Assembly: GCA_028821405.1 (NCBI GenBank)
Contig: JAPPGK010000112.1
Location: forward strand, 24,670-88,669
Source of the DNA: Gammaproteobacteria bacterium
GTDB lineage: Bacteria > Pseudomonadota > Gammaproteobacteria > Pseudomonadales > Azotimanducaceae
Direction: 5' to 3'
DNA length: 64,000 nt
The notes below the pieces were generated by a model. It saw only the letters and a list, made by a program, of their open reading frames with translations, searched no databases and was not told the DNA's origin. Shown here one piece after another: positions 43,950-53,841 of this stretch. Every line of letters begins with the position of its first letter. The stretch's first letter is position 1. Made by a program: the position numbers and the translations under genes.

Positions 43950-44876
43950 ATGAAGTTCGGCGCGCAGGTCACATGCTATCGAAACACCTGGGACAGCATC
44001 CGCAAGGTCGCCGAGACCCTAGATGCGGGGCCGTGGGACAGCATCTACTTCGCGGACCACTACCTGCCGCCGCCGGGGCGGAAGGAGGAAGAGCACCTCA
44101 CCGCCCACGAGGGGTTCACCGTCGCGGCAGCCGTCGCGGGTTTCACGGAAACCTTGCGGATCGGCCACCTCGTCCTCGGCAACACCTACCGCAATCCCGG
44201 TCTCACCGCCAAGATGGCCGGAACCGTGGATCACATCTCCCACGGCCGATTCGTGCTCGGCATCGGCGCCGCCTGGTTCCACCGCGAACACGTCGCCTAC
44301 GGCTGGACGTTCCCTTCCATGAAGGAGCGCCAGGACCGCTTCGAGGAGGCGGTCGAGCTGCTTCGCCGCCTGTTCCACGAACCCTCGCCCGTCACCTACC
44401 AAGGCAACTACTACTCGCTTGACGACGCGCCGTTGTCTCCGGGCAGCTACGACAAGCCGATTCCCATCCTGGTGGGTGGCACCGGGGAGCGTCGCACACT
44501 GCGCACACTCGCCCGCCACGGCGACGTCATGAACCTTGACGGTTGGTCCGGCGGGCCGATGAGCAAAGAGTACCTCCACCACAAGGTCGGCGTTTTGAAC
44601 AAGCACTGCGAAGATGCGGGGCGGGATCCCGGCGAGATCAGCCACTCCGTGCTGATGCCGACCATGGTCACCGACGACAAGGCCGCCGCCGCGCAGTTCA
44701 TGGCCAACCGCCGGCTCGGCGAGGGCACGGCCGCCGGGCCGAAGAACTACGTCATCGACCGCATTGGCGAGATCATCGACGCCGGCGCCCACGAGATCAT
44801 GATCGGCGGCATTCCGACCGACGATGTCGAGCAATACGAACTCGTGGCCGAGGAAGTGCTGTCGGCATTCGGCTGA
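43950..44876 (+). CDS. LLM-class (luciferase-like) flavin/F420 oxidoreductase
   Basis: This 308-residue TIM-barrel oxidoreductase starts MKFGAQVTCYRNTWDSIRKVAETLD and contains the family landmarks SIYFADHY, RIGHLVLGNTYRNPGLTAKMAGTVDHISHGRFVLGIGAAW and PILVGGTGERRTLRTLARHGD. Members use F420 or FMN. F420 dependence would fit the beta-RFAP-synthase-like gene only loosely, since that enzyme family serves methanopterin rather than F420 synthesis. GGAGG precedes the ATG. An SDR gene follows 26 bp downstream, probably in one operon. Confidence 0.9.
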   Translation: MKFGAQVTCYRNTWDSIRKVAETLDAGPWDSIYFADHYLPPPGRKEEEHLTAHEGFTVAAAVAGFTETLRIGHLVLGNTYRNPGLTAKMAGTVDHISHGRFVLGIGAAWFHREHVAYGWTFPSMKERQDRFEEAVELLRRLFHEPSPVTYQGNYYSLDDAPLSPGSYDKPIPILVGGTGERRTLRTLARHGDVMNLDGWSGGPMSKEYLHHKVGVLNKHCEDAGRDPGEISHSVLMPTMVTDDKAAAAQFMANRRLGEGTAAGPKNYVIDRIGEIIDAGAHEIMIGGIPTDDVEQYELVAEEVLSAFG

Positions 44877-44902
44877 CATCGGGCACGCAGGAGGGGAAAC
44901 AC

Positions 44903-45742
44903 ATGAGTGATCAAACCGCTGGCCGCCTTGCCGGCAAAGTCGCCTGGGTCACGGGTTCGTCCCGTGGCATAGGCCGTGTCGTGGCCGACCATTTGGCGAG
45001 CCTCGGCGCCAGGGTCGTCGTCCACGGCACGACGCCGACGTCCACGCGCGCATTCAATGAAGCTGATTCGCTGGAAACCGTCGCCAACGAGATCGCCGAC
45101 GCGCACGACGCCGACGTTCTGGCGGTCCACGGCGACCTGACCTCGGAGACCGTGGTCAAGGACCTCGTCGCCCAGATCCGTGACCGCTTCGGGCAGATCG
45201 ACATCCTGATCAACAATGCCGGAGGCGATATCGGCTCGCTGGGCACAGGCGGCGAACGTGCGGGCAAACCCGTCGTCAACGATGCCGTCAACGTGTCCCT
45301 AGCCGATGTCCACACGATCCTCGACCGCAACCTCATGACCTGCATCCTGGTCTGCCGGGAGGTCTGTCCAGAAATGATGGAACGCAACAGCGGCTGGATC
45401 GTCACCATCGGCAGCATCGCGGGCCTCGGCGGGCACCGTTCCGAGGTCATCTACGGTACGGCCAAGGCGGCGGTGCACGAATACACCCGCTGCCTGGCAG
45501 CCCAACTTCGACCCCACGGCGTCTACGCCAACGTCATCGCGCCGGGCGAGATCATCACCGCCCGCTTCGAGGCCAGCAGACCGACGCGCGACGAGCGCAA
45601 GGTCCATGAAGGAGCGTTGACCCGCTACGGCTGGCCGGAGGAAGTGGCCAAGGCCGTGGAGTTCCTCGTGACTGAGGACTCCTCGTACATCAGCGGGCAG
45701 GTGCTGCGGATCGACGGCGGGGCGCAGTTGTTCCCCGCGTGA
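44903..45742 (+). CDS. Short-chain dehydrogenase/reductase
   Basis: This 279-residue classical SDR has the NAD(P) motif TGSSRGIGR at 18-26, NNAGG, and the catalytic Ser/Tyr/Lys set with Tyr-x-x-x-Lys in YGTAK. The end reads ISGQVLRIDGGAQLFPA, the usual SDR C-terminus. It follows the LLM oxidoreductase gene with a good GGAGG site, suggesting two redox steps on one substrate. An insertion (GSLGTGGERAGKPVVNDAVNVS) after NNAGG is longer than usual. The substrate is unknown. Confidence 0.92.
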   Translation: MSDQTAGRLAGKVAWVTGSSRGIGRVVADHLASLGARVVVHGTTPTSTRAFNEADSLETVANEIADAHDADVLAVHGDLTSETVVKDLVAQIRDRFGQIDILINNAGGDIGSLGTGGERAGKPVVNDAVNVSLADVHTILDRNLMTCILVCREVCPEMMERNSGWIVTIGSIAGLGGHRSEVIYGTAKAAVHEYTRCLAAQLRPHGVYANVIAPGEIITARFEASRPTRDERKVHEGALTRYGWPEEVAKAVEFLVTEDSSYISGQVLRIDGGAQLFPA

Positions 45743-45911
45743 CTCGCCCGTCGGTGGCGGGCTCGCGCACATGAGGGTTTTCGACCCGGCGGGATGAACG
45801 GTTGATCGAGGCCCCGGTGCAAGGCTCGATGCCACAGAACGGCCGTGGCGAATGTCCGGGTGCAACGCGGCATTCTCCAAAGATCACCGCAACTTTTGCC
45901 TGGTGTCTGAG

Positions 45912-47288
45912 TCACGCGTGGGGCTTGGCCTGCAGGTGGTCGCCGGACGCGAGTAACTCCCGAGCGCTTGCCTCATCGGGCACGACCAGAAAAGACTCCT
46001 GCTCGTCGCCCAGACCAAGCAGACCGCCGGCATCGTCCACCCAGATCGAGAATATGCGCCCGACGTGGGCCGTGACGTCGATCTCGTAGGTGTGACTCAA
46101 CCCCCTCGGCAGTCCTTTGCGACCTGCATAACGACCCGGAACCTTGAGGAAGCCCCACTTGCGACCGGTTCGCGAACGGTCGAAGCCGATGATCCCCATG
46201 TCCCACGTGCTCGAGCGGTCTCGTTCCTGCTCGCAGGCAACCAGGAAACACAGGAAGTCAGGCACGATCGGAAGGCAAGCCTCGCCAGGCAGCCCTACCG
46301 GCTCTTTGCCGTCGGGGGTGACAACAAAGCCGCCGTTCCCGTCGGGTTCGATGACATCGCTCCAGCCGATATGTGCGTCTCCGTCGTGCCAGCAATTAAT
46401 CCATGCCTCCTCGTTGCGGTACCGGCGCCAAGCGAACCGCTCGGCATCCTGAAGGGCCAGCTCGCATGACATCCACGAGCGCGCGTGGGCTTCTTCTGGC
46501 CGGTCCTTGCGCGGGTTGCCCTTGTCGTAAGCCACATCGAAGCGACACTTCAAAGTGACGGTACCATCGGGTTGTGTGCCGGCGGTGATGCGACCGATGC
46601 CGCGTGCACCCTTGGGCAACGTGACCATCCAGATGTCGTTCCATTTCTCGGCGAATGCCCGGTTGCGATCAACGGTGGCTGGGGATAGTGGTTTCATGAT
46701 GGTCTCCTCTTCGTCTGCTTCATAGACTGGCAACAGCCCTTGGGTCTCAAGCGCATCGCGCACCTGGCCAATGCCGCGCGACAGGCGCGAGGCGACGGTG
46801 CCGGGGCTCAGGGACAGGACCCGGGCGATCTCCGAGTAGCTCAAGTCCTCGAAATAGCGCTTCAGCAACGGGCCGCGAAAGCGTTCGTCCAATCGGTCTA
46901 TTTCCCGGTGGATGTGATGGATCAGTTCCGCGTGTTCGATCCGGCTCACGAAGTCGCTAACGAAGAACAAGCTCTCCAACCGATGCAGCTCGCCTGCTTC
47001 CCGCTCCTGTTCCCGTCGCCGCCGAGACGCGCGGAGCTGGTCCATCGCCGTCAAGGCGATGATGGTGCGCCACCACCCGAGCGGATTCCTCACCTCGCCC
47101 ACGGGCTGCGCATCCATCAGGCGCAGAATGGAAAGCTGCACGATGTCTTCGGCTTCCTCCGCGAAGAACCGCGACGCCTGGGCGAGCGCCCACCCGCGGC
47201 GACGCGCTACGAAATCGGCCAGCGCGTCGTCGTCGTCACGGAAGTAGAACGCGGTTAGCAGTTCCTGGTCCGTCGCTTCGCTGCACAT
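45912..47288 (-). CDS. ECF-type sigma factor with a roughly 260-residue C-terminal domain
   Basis: The first 190 residues are an ECF sigma factor. Region 2 is ADFVARRRGWALAQASRFF, AEDIVQLSILRLMDA; region 4 is RFRGPLLKRYFEDLSYSEIARVLSLSPGTVASRLSRGI. It continues in frame for 260 residues into a beta-rich domain I do not recognise (GRITAGTQPDGTVTLKCRFDVAYD, WMSCELALQDAERFAWRR, AHVGRIFSIWVDDAGGLLGLG). An ATG at the junction (MKPLSPATV) is preceded by GAAGAGGAGA, so the C-terminal domain may also be made alone. No anti-sigma gene is adjacent, so the tail may hold regulatory function. The start is the ATG at 47288. Confidence 0.85.
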   Translation of the reverse strand: MCSEATDQELLTAFYFRDDDDALADFVARRRGWALAQASRFFAEEAEDIVQLSILRLMDAQPVGEVRNPLGWWRTIIALTAMDQLRASRRRREQEREAGELHRLESLFFVSDFVSRIEHAELIHHIHREIDRLDERFRGPLLKRYFEDLSYSEIARVLSLSPGTVASRLSRGIGQVRDALETQGLLPVYEADEEETIMKPLSPATVDRNRAFAEKWNDIWMVTLPKGARGIGRITAGTQPDGTVTLKCRFDVAYDKGNPRKDRPEEAHARSWMSCELALQDAERFAWRRYRNEEAWINCWHDGDAHIGWSDVIEPDGNGGFVVTPDGKEPVGLPGEACLPIVPDFLCFLVACEQERDRSSTWDMGIIGFDRSRTGRKWGFLKVPGRYAGRKGLPRGLSHTYEIDVTAHVGRIFSIWVDDAGGLLGLGDEQESFLVVPDEASARELLASGDHLQAKPHA

Positions 47289-47302
47289 GTTCAAACAGAC
47301 TC

Positions 47303-47349
47303 TAGGCCTAGGAGGCGCGGTGCCCTGAGGGCAATGGGTTCGTGGCGCT
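47303..47349 (-). repeat. Partial, diverged copy of the dispersed repeat
   Basis: On the minus strand TAGCGCCACGAA is followed by a TTGCC...GGCACCGC stretch like the 5' half of the repeat at 22500-22610; the 3' half is missing. The surrounding 273-bp gap (47289-47561) holds no gene. An ATCGGGAAACTCTTCCCGA hairpin lies near 47384. Confidence 0.4.
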
Positions 47350-47561
47350 ATTGTTCGGCATTTACGTTCATGTCGACCCGTATCGGGAAACTCTTCCCGA
47401 GGGGTCAATCTACGGTATTGATCAGTACTTGAGGGGGGTCATCGAACAAGCCGGCAGATTCTCAGACTGTGCTACGCTCGCCAAAGGCTTACCCGAGCCG
47501 GCCCTCGATCGGCTAATCCGTTCGCGGCGTCGCTCTTCAACCGCAGTGCCAAACGTGTCTG

Positions 47562-48914
47562 ATGCCAGAGCGGAGACCTGATGGCGTGACAACGAACGAC
47601 AACAAGATCTTCCTCTCGGAGTCGCAGCTTCCACGGAGCTGGTACAACATCGTGGCGGAACTGCCGTTCGATGTTCCGAAGCCATTGCACCCAATCGAAG
47701 ATCGCGGCGTCGAAATCGACGATTTCGACTGGCTATGGCCGCTTGAATGCCTTCGAATCGAGCTGCACGAGGGCAAATACGGAACCGACCCATGGATCGA
47801 GATTCCGCCGTTCATATCAGATGTCTACCGTCGGTACCGACCATCGCCGTTGGTGAGAGCCCGAGCACTCGAGAATTACCTTGGGACCCCTGCCGAGATC
47901 TACTACAAACGCGAAGATCTGAATCCTGCGGGAAGCCACAAGTTCAACACGGCATTGGTTCAGGCCTACTACGCCGCCCGCGAAGAAAACTCCCGCATTC
48001 ATACCATGGCAACCGATACAGGGGCTGGCCAATGGGGCGCGGCTCTCGCCATGGCGTGCGAGACAGTCGGACTGAACTGCTGTGTGTTCATGATCCGAAA
48101 GAGCTTCGAGGAAAAGCCGTACCGCCGCTACCTAATGCGCATGGCAGGCGCGGATGTGTATCCCTCGCCTAGCGAGCTGACGGACACCGGGCGGAGTGTC
48201 CTGAAGGACGACCCGGACAACTCCGGCAGTCTCGGCATCGGCATGAGCGAGGCCATCGAATTCGTGAAGGAGGATCCCGGCAGACGACTCGCACTCGGGT
48301 GCATGTCCTACTATGCCGTGCTCCATCAGTCAGTTATCGGTCTAGAAACGAGACAGCAACTCGAGCAGATCGATCGAACACCTAGCCTCATGATCGGCTG
48401 CGTCGGCGGCGGAAGCAATTTCACCGGCTTCATCGCACCGTTCGTTCCCGACAGGATCGGGGGAAAGCCCATCGAGTTCCGCGCCATAGAGCCCGATTCG
48501 ATCCCCACGTTGAGTCAGGGCGAGTACCGATACGATTGGGCCGACTTTTCTGAACTCACACCTCGAATCCTCATGTATACGCTCGGCCATCGATTCGTAC
48601 CGCCACCCGTGCACTCCGGTGGATTGCGCTATCACGGCAAGACGCCTGTACTCTCGGCACTCGTCAAGAACGACGTGGTCAACACCAGGACCTATAGCCA
48701 GCAGGAGGTGTTTGACGCGGGACGCGTGTTCTTGAAGACGGAGGGTGTTCTTGCTGCGCCCGAGAGCGCTCATGCGGTCTTGGGCGCCATCGATGCAGCC
48801 AGGGAAGCTGCCAACACCAAGCAGACACCCGTTATCGTGTTTTGCTTGTCGGGTCATGGATACCTGGATTTGAAGGGCTACTCCGATGTGCTCGACCTTG
48901 ACACATCGAATTAG
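47562..48914 (+). CDS. TrpB2-like PLP-dependent enzyme (tryptophan synthase beta-like)
   Basis: This 450-residue fold-type II PLP enzyme belongs to the TrpB2 branch: LPRSWYNIVAELP at the start, RPSPLVRARALE, and YYKREDLNPAGSHKFN with the Schiff-base Lys127. DTGAGQWG and the phosphate loop CVGGGSNFTGF follow. TrpB2 enzymes join indole or another nucleophile to serine, or dephosphorylate phosphoserine. No trpA is near. The 3' end overlaps the beta-RFAP-synthase-like gene by 29 bp, so the two act together, probably outside tryptophan synthesis. The ATG at 47562 or a GTG at 47586 may be the start. Confidence 0.9.
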   Translation: MPERRPDGVTTNDNKIFLSESQLPRSWYNIVAELPFDVPKPLHPIEDRGVEIDDFDWLWPLECLRIELHEGKYGTDPWIEIPPFISDVYRRYRPSPLVRARALENYLGTPAEIYYKREDLNPAGSHKFNTALVQAYYAAREENSRIHTMATDTGAGQWGAALAMACETVGLNCCVFMIRKSFEEKPYRRYLMRMAGADVYPSPSELTDTGRSVLKDDPDNSGSLGIGMSEAIEFVKEDPGRRLALGCMSYYAVLHQSVIGLETRQQLEQIDRTPSLMIGCVGGGSNFTGFIAPFVPDRIGGKPIEFRAIEPDSIPTLSQGEYRYDWADFSELTPRILMYTLGHRFVPPPVHSGGLRYHGKTPVLSALVKNDVVNTRTYSQQEVFDAGRVFLKTEGVLAAPESAHAVLGAIDAAREAANTKQTPVIVFCLSGHGYLDLKGYSDVLDLDTSN

Positions 48915-49902
48915 CACGCCCTCAAGACTGCATTTCACGCTAATCGACATGAACGGCGAGATTGGCCGCGTTGACGGCAGTCTCGGCCTTTCCCTCCAAT
49001 ACCCCGGTGTATCGTTCGACTTCGGCCCGCACGAGAAAACATCTGTTCGAGGAGGCAATGCAAGCGAGCGGGAACTAGTGCTTGCCGAAATAGCGACGAG
49101 CAGCGAGATACTCGACGTGGAACCGAGAATCGAGATCGTAGTCCGCCACATGATCCCGCCGCACCAAGGATTGGGATCGGGCACGCAGGCTAGACTCGCG
49201 GTGCTTAGCGCACTGAATCATCGATTCCGATTGGGCTACTCGACATCGGAGTTGGGATCGCTGTCCGGCAGGGGCGGCACATCGGGGATAGGAATCAATG
49301 CGTTTCAGCGTGGGGGGCTTCTGCTCGACGGAGGTCATTCCGTACGTGTACAGAAACAGTCGTTCGCACCGTCTCGGTTCGCGACCAAGGCAGGTCAACC
49401 GCCCCTGCTCATGCGCATTGATTTCCCAAGCACCTGGGCGATAGTGCTCTTCATTCCGAGTAGTCACCAAGGTCTGTCGGGTCGGGACGAGCTCGACTTC
49501 ATGCTCGCAAACACGCCGATCCCGCTTGATGAAGTTCAGGCCACCTCGCACATTATCCTGATGCGCCTCCTGCCCGCCCTGAGAGAACTCGATCTTGAGA
49601 CTTTCGGCTCGTGCGTAAGCGCCATTCAAGACGTCGGCTGGAAGCGGCGACACTGGACCCGCCCCGATATCGAGCCACTCCAGGGTGTCAAGTCCGCGTT
49701 CGACACCACCGCCGGAGTCCATGGGAGCGGGCTTTCATCGACGGGCGCGACGATCTTCGGGTTCTTCGACACGACGAGATTCGACGACGACGAGATTGCC
49801 GCAGATCTGCAAAGCGAACTCAGCCGCAGAACGGACATCCCGGGACGAGTCGTATGTACCCGGGCGAACAACTCCGGAATGCACTTGGCATCCGCGACAT
49901 GA
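48886..49902 (+). CDS. GHMP-superfamily protein, beta-RFAP synthase-like
   Basis: This 338-residue protein has the start pattern of beta-ribofuranosylaminobenzene 5'-phosphate synthases (SRLHFTLIDMNGEIGRVDGSLGLSLQYPG), the GHMP phosphate loop IPPHQGLGSGTQARLAVLSAL, RGGTSGIGINAF and SSTGATIFGF. Beta-RFAP synthase condenses PRPP with an aminobenzoate-type acid in methanopterin synthesis; homologs also occur in bacteria without methanogenesis. It is translated from within the TrpB2 gene. The usual methanopterin partners are not in the window, so a different aromatic or heterocyclic product is possible. Confidence 0.8.
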   Translation: MCSTLTHRISTPSRLHFTLIDMNGEIGRVDGSLGLSLQYPGVSFDFGPHEKTSVRGGNASERELVLAEIATSSEILDVEPRIEIVVRHMIPPHQGLGSGTQARLAVLSALNHRFRLGYSTSELGSLSGRGGTSGIGINAFQRGGLLLDGGHSVRVQKQSFAPSRFATKAGQPPLLMRIDFPSTWAIVLFIPSSHQGLSGRDELDFMLANTPIPLDEVQATSHIILMRLLPALRELDLETFGSCVSAIQDVGWKRRHWTRPDIEPLQGVKSAFDTTAGVHGSGLSSTGATIFGFFDTTRFDDDEIAADLQSELSRRTDIPGRVVCTRANNSGMHLASAT

Positions 49903-50021
49903 TCGGACAATCGAGCGTCGATTGAGTTTCCGTCGGTGTGCAGTACAATCCCTCGGGTCAGGACTGAACGTCGCTGTTCGGTCCGAATACGAGGAATCCA
50001 TCAACTTACGAAGGGAATACC

Positions 50022-50309
50022 ATGGCGGCATACGTGATCGTGAATGACGAAGTATTGGATCAAGGTACTTTCTCGGACTTTCGTGAACGTATCGGCGCAA
50101 CCGTTGATGCCCACGGCGGACGATACCTGGTGCGTGGTGGCAGTGTCGAAGTGGTCGAAGGTAGTTGGTCCGCTGACCGAGTGGTCGTGGTCGAGTTCGA
50201 CGATGTCGCCGCGGCAAGGGCGTGGCTGAACTCACCCGAGTACACCGAACTCAAGCAGATTCGCGAGCGCTCCGCGAACGCTAACGTGATCGTCGTCGAA
50301 GGCGTGTGA
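50022..50309 (+). CDS. DUF1330-family protein
   Basis: This 95-residue dimeric alpha-beta barrel protein matches DUF1330: AYVIVNDEVLDQGTFSDFRERIGATVDAHGGRYLVRGG, VVVVEFDDVAAARAWLNSPEYTELKQIRERSA. Its enzymatic role is not established; relatives share the ferredoxin-like fold of small monooxygenases and isomerases. It lies 119 bp after the beta-RFAP-synthase-like gene on the same strand and may be the last gene of that operon. A hairpin overlaps its stop codon. Confidence 0.87.
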   Translation: MAAYVIVNDEVLDQGTFSDFRERIGATVDAHGGRYLVRGGSVEVVEGSWSADRVVVVEFDDVAAARAWLNSPEYTELKQIRERSANANVIVVEGV

Positions 50310-50325
50310 CCTCTATCTGAGGTCA
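50307..50325. terminator. Hairpin overlapping the DUF1330 stop
   Basis: TGACCTC and GAGGTCA form a perfect 7-bp stem around TATCT. It sits in the 140-bp gap between convergent genes, where a terminator is expected, but no T-run follows. Confidence 0.35.
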
Positions 50326-50449
50326 GCCACGGCGAAGGCCATCGGGCTCCGGGGCGCGCGCCCTCAGGGGCGTACGCGCACGAATCTTAGCCCGGCCCCC
50401 GGTCGTGGGCGCTTCCTGCGCTCCCTAGCGCGTGGCAGCCCTTATCCCC

Positions 50450-52198
50450 TCAACCAATCCGCTCGACTTGCACGGTAACGATGTCCACGCCGTGGTACTT
50501 CCTGTGATGAACCGACGAGGCGTGATGTCGCAACAACCGGAAAGATAGCTCCCGATCGTCGTGAACCTCCGCCTCCTCGCTCATATATGCGAGTCGATCT
50601 TCAATGTTCTGCTCTTCGAAGACGCACAACAAATCCAAGTCCACGATATTGTCCTGCGAACGGATCGAGACTATCAGCCGCGTACCTGCCTCTTCGTCCT
50701 TCGTCCCCGACGACAGCAGACACAGCAACGATTCCTCCCCGGCTGCACGCAGCCGATTCGCCGACTCTTCGTTCCAACCAATGTTCGCAGCAAAGTCATT
50801 CAGGAAACCATCGATTCTTGGTAGGGAAGACGTCCGCAATTCGACTTCTAGTCTCTTGGCGCGCGGGCTGGTCAACTCCAAGAGCGTCGTCAGCGAGATC
50901 ATGACCAGGATGCCAACGGTCGTACCGTTTCCGAGAATCGAAATCCACAGGTTGTCCGAACGCATGCCGAATACGTTCAGACTCTCTATACCCAGCCCGA
51001 CCGCGAGGGTAATTGCGACAATTAGCGTGTTGCGTTGATCGAGTCCTTCCCTAAAGAGCATGCGCATGCCTTCGACAAGCAGCATGCCCATCACCATCAG
51101 CAATAGCGAGCCCACAACCGCGCTCGGTGCGGCGAGCAGCAATGCCGTGATCTTGGGGAAAAACGCCACCAGGATCAGTACGCCGCCGACCCAATAGCCA
51201 ATGCCTCGAAACGCAATGCCGGTCAAACTAATCAGGGAAATGCTCGACGGCGAGTAGACGACGGTCGGCGGAGTGCCAGCCAATCCCGACAAGAATCCAC
51301 CGAGACCGCTTGCGTTTACCGTACCTTGCACAACTCGAAAGTCGATGGCTCGCGACCTGCGAAGCGACACTTGCTGCATGACGACGCCATCACCGCCGGT
51401 CTTTACGGCGACGACGAGCGTCACGATGACGAACGTCGGCAGAAGCGTCCAGAATTCCGTTCCCAACGAAAGATCAAGTCCCGGCCACGCACTGAAATTC
51501 GGCAATTGAAACCAGGGTGCTCGTTTCAGGAACTCCAGGTCGTAGAGATTGAAGACCGCGGCGACAATACAGCCGGACAGGATGCCCATGAGCGGCGCCC
51601 ACAACCGCAGAATCCCAGACCCTTTTAGGGAAATCACAACAGCGGCACCCAAGGTTGCTGCTACCACAAGTGGACTCGCGATCAAGGGCGTGCCCTCGGG
51701 CACCTTCGCCAGCTTTTCCACAGCAACCGCGATCACCGAGATGGCGATGAGCATGAGGGAGGCACCGCACACGACGGGCGTAATGATTCTCCTCAACACT
51801 GGCAGCCAAGCCGCGAACGCAAACTGAACCAGGGAAGAGACAACGATGAGGCTGGCCAGCGTAGGCCATCCTCCAACGTTGATCGCTACAACCGAAATGG
51901 CGACCCAATGAGGTCCGGCACCACACAAGAGCAGATGCCCGGCACCAAAACGCCCGATTCGAGACGCCTGCAGAGCCGTTATGGCACCGCCAATGACCAA
52001 TGCCGCACAGATTGCCCACGCTAGGTACGCCTGGCCTTCATCGGAAGCCCGTACCACGATGGTTACCATCACAACGGTATTGACCACCGCAATCACGGCC
52101 CCCTGTAGGGTCACGCTCGCCGTGGCTTGCAGCGAACAAGGTTCTTCGGGTTCGTTCCGAATGTTCTCGTTTAGTGTGTTCAAAGGGGCTGCACGCAC
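50450..52198 (-). CDS. NCS2-type nucleobase permease fused to a GHKL/RsbW-like ATPase domain
   Basis: This 582-residue protein has two parts. Residues 1-440 are a nucleobase:cation symporter 2 (xanthine/uracil permease) domain with about 12-14 membrane segments: [63 protein letters not shown], the latter in the place of the family signature. Residues 445-580 are soluble: [31 protein letters not shown] resembles the N-box helix of anti-sigma/GHKL ATPases, and [28 protein letters not shown] closes it. The classical ATP-lid glycines are not obvious, so ATP binding is uncertain. It runs convergently with DUF1330. Confidence 0.83.
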   Translation of the reverse strand: MRAAPLNTLNENIRNEPEEPCSLQATASVTLQGAVIAVVNTVVMVTIVVRASDEGQAYLAWAICAALVIGGAITALQASRIGRFGAGHLLLCGAGPHWVAISVVAINVGGWPTLASLIVVSSLVQFAFAAWLPVLRRIITPVVCGASLMLIAISVIAVAVEKLAKVPEGTPLIASPLVVAATLGAAVVISLKGSGILRLWAPLMGILSGCIVAAVFNLYDLEFLKRAPWFQLPNFSAWPGLDLSLGTEFWTLLPTFVIVTLVVAVKTGGDGVVMQQVSLRRSRAIDFRVVQGTVNASGLGGFLSGLAGTPPTVVYSPSSISLISLTGIAFRGIGYWVGGVLILVAFFPKITALLLAAPSAVVGSLLLMVMGMLLVEGMRMLFREGLDQRNTLIVAITLAVGLGIESLNVFGMRSDNLWISILGNGTTVGILVMISLTTLLELTSPRAKRLEVELRTSSLPRIDGFLNDFAANIGWNEESANRLRAAGEESLLCLLSSGTKDEEAGTRLIVSIRSQDNIVDLDLLCVFEEQNIEDRLAYMSEEAEVHDDRELSFRLLRHHASSVHHRKYHGVDIVTVQVERIG

Positions 52199-52242
52199 TC
52201 TGGAACATTCCGTCGCGGACCGAGGCGGTCCACGACGACTCG

Positions 52243-53841
52243 CTACGCGGCGTCCTCCAGAATCATGGCGGCGGCCTTCTCGCCGATCATGATCGTCGGC
52301 GCATTGGTATTGCCGGACACCAGCGTCGGCATGATCGAGGCGTCGGCAACGCGCAGCCCCGGCACGCCGTGGACGCGGAGCCGCTCGTCGACCACGGCAT
52401 TCCCATCGCGGCCCATCTTGCAGGTGCCCACCGGGTGGTAGACCGTGCCGCCGGTGCGTCGACAGAACTCGAGGATCTCGTCATCGGATTGCACACCGTC
52501 GCCGGGATAGAGTTCGTGTGCCGCGTATCGCGCCAATGATGGCGCGGCCACAACCCGCCGGGCGACCCGCATGCCCTCGACCAAGGCCGCGCGGTCGACC
52601 TCCTCCGACAGGAAGTTCGGCCGGATCGCCGGCGGTGCCGCTGGATCCGCGCTTTGGATGTGGATGGAGCCCGTGCTCTCGGGCCGAAGCTGGCAAACCG
52701 AGCAGGTCATGCCCGGTTCGGTCTCGAGCGCGCCGTGCCGCTTGCCGCGGGCATAGCTCGCATGGGCGAAGTGGAACTGCACGTCGGGCGTTTCGAGTTC
52801 CGGACGCGTGCGTACGAAACCGTGGGCGATGCCGGCGGTGTAGGTAAACGCGCCCCGGCGCGCTAAGCCGTATTTCAACGCCTCGACGACGAACCGGGCA
52901 CCGCGGGTGCTTTCATTGAGCGTCGTCGTACCCTTCACCCGCCACGCGACGGAACCGGCATAGTGGTCGCGATAGTTTTCGCCGACGCCGGGAAGGTCGT
53001 GGACGACGTCGATGCCGTGTGCCTTCAGCAACTCGGCTTGACCGATACCCGAGAGTTCCAGGAGTTGCGGCGACTGCACCGCACCGGCCGCCAAGACGAC
53101 CTCCTTGTTGGCAAGAGCATCCACCGTACGCTCGCCGACCGCGTAGCGAACCCCCGTGGCGCGACCGTTCCCGGTCAGCACCCGTTGCGCCATGGCGCGC
53201 GTGGCGATGGTCAGGTTGGCGCGTGAACGAATGGGGTCGAGAAACGCCCGGGCGGTGCTGAACCGACGCCCGCTGCGCTGGGTCACCTGGTAGATTCCGA
53301 AACCTTCCTGGCTCAAGCCGTTGTAGTCGGGATTGCGCGGGTAGCCCGCTTCCTCCCCGGCCGCGACCCAAGCATCCAATATGGGGTGGCGCTCGATCAT
53401 GTCTGCCACGTTCAACTCGCCGCCGACGCCGCGCACGTCGTCGCCACCCCGTTCGAAGTTCTCCGAGCGCTTGAAGAACGGCAGCACCTCGTCGTAGGAC
53501 CAGCCGCGGTTGCCGAGTTGCGCCCAGGTGTCGTAGTCGAAGGCCTGGCCGCGCACGTAGAGCATGCCGTTGATGGAACTGGACCCGCCGAGCACCTTGC
53601 CGCGCGGAATCGGGATCTTCCGGTCTCGGGTACCCGGTTCCGGCACGGTCTCGAAGCACCAGTTGACGCTCGGCCGGTTGATCATTTTCCAGAAACCCAC
53701 CGGCACGTGGATCAGCGGACTCCAGTCACGACCGCCCGCCTCGAGGAGCAGCACGGAATTCGCCGGGTCGGCGCTCAGACGGTTGGCTGCCACGCACCCC
53801 GCCGACCCGGCACCGACCACGATGTAGTCGTAGGTGGGCAT
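52243..53841 (-). CDS. GMC-family FAD oxidoreductase (choline dehydrogenase-like)
   Basis: This 532-residue protein has the GMC start [24 protein letters not shown] (FAD dinucleotide motif), [25 protein letters not shown], an active-site His in [14 protein letters not shown], and the closing [17 protein letters not shown] enzymes oxidise alcohols, with choline, polyethylene glycol and long-chain alcohols among known substrates. The ATG at 53841 shares one base with the stop of the serine hydrolase gene (TGATG), so the two are translationally coupled. Choline-specific genes (betaine aldehyde dehydrogenase, betI) are absent nearby. Confidence 0.93.
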   Translation of the reverse strand: MPTYDYIVVGAGSAGCVAANRLSADPANSVLLLEAGGRDWSPLIHVPVGFWKMINRPSVNWCFETVPEPGTRDRKIPIPRGKVLGGSSSINGMLYVRGQAFDYDTWAQLGNRGWSYDEVLPFFKRSENFERGGDDVRGVGGELNVADMIERHPILDAWVAAGEEAGYPRNPDYNGLSQEGFGIYQVTQRSGRRFSTARAFLDPIRSRANLTIATRAMAQRVLTGNGRATGVRYAVGERTVDALANKEVVLAAGAVQSPQLLELSGIGQAELLKAHGIDVVHDLPGVGENYRDHYAGSVAWRVKGTTTLNESTRGARFVVEALKYGLARRGAFTYTAGIAHGFVRTRPELETPDVQFHFAHASYARGKRHGALETEPGMTCSVCQLRPESTGSIHIQSADPAAPPAIRPNFLSEEVDRAALVEGMRVARRVVAAPSLARYAAHELYPGDGVQSDDEILEFCRRTGGTVYHPVGTCKMGRDGNAVVDERLRVHGVPGLRVADASIMPTLVSGNTNAPTIMIGEKAAAMILEDAA

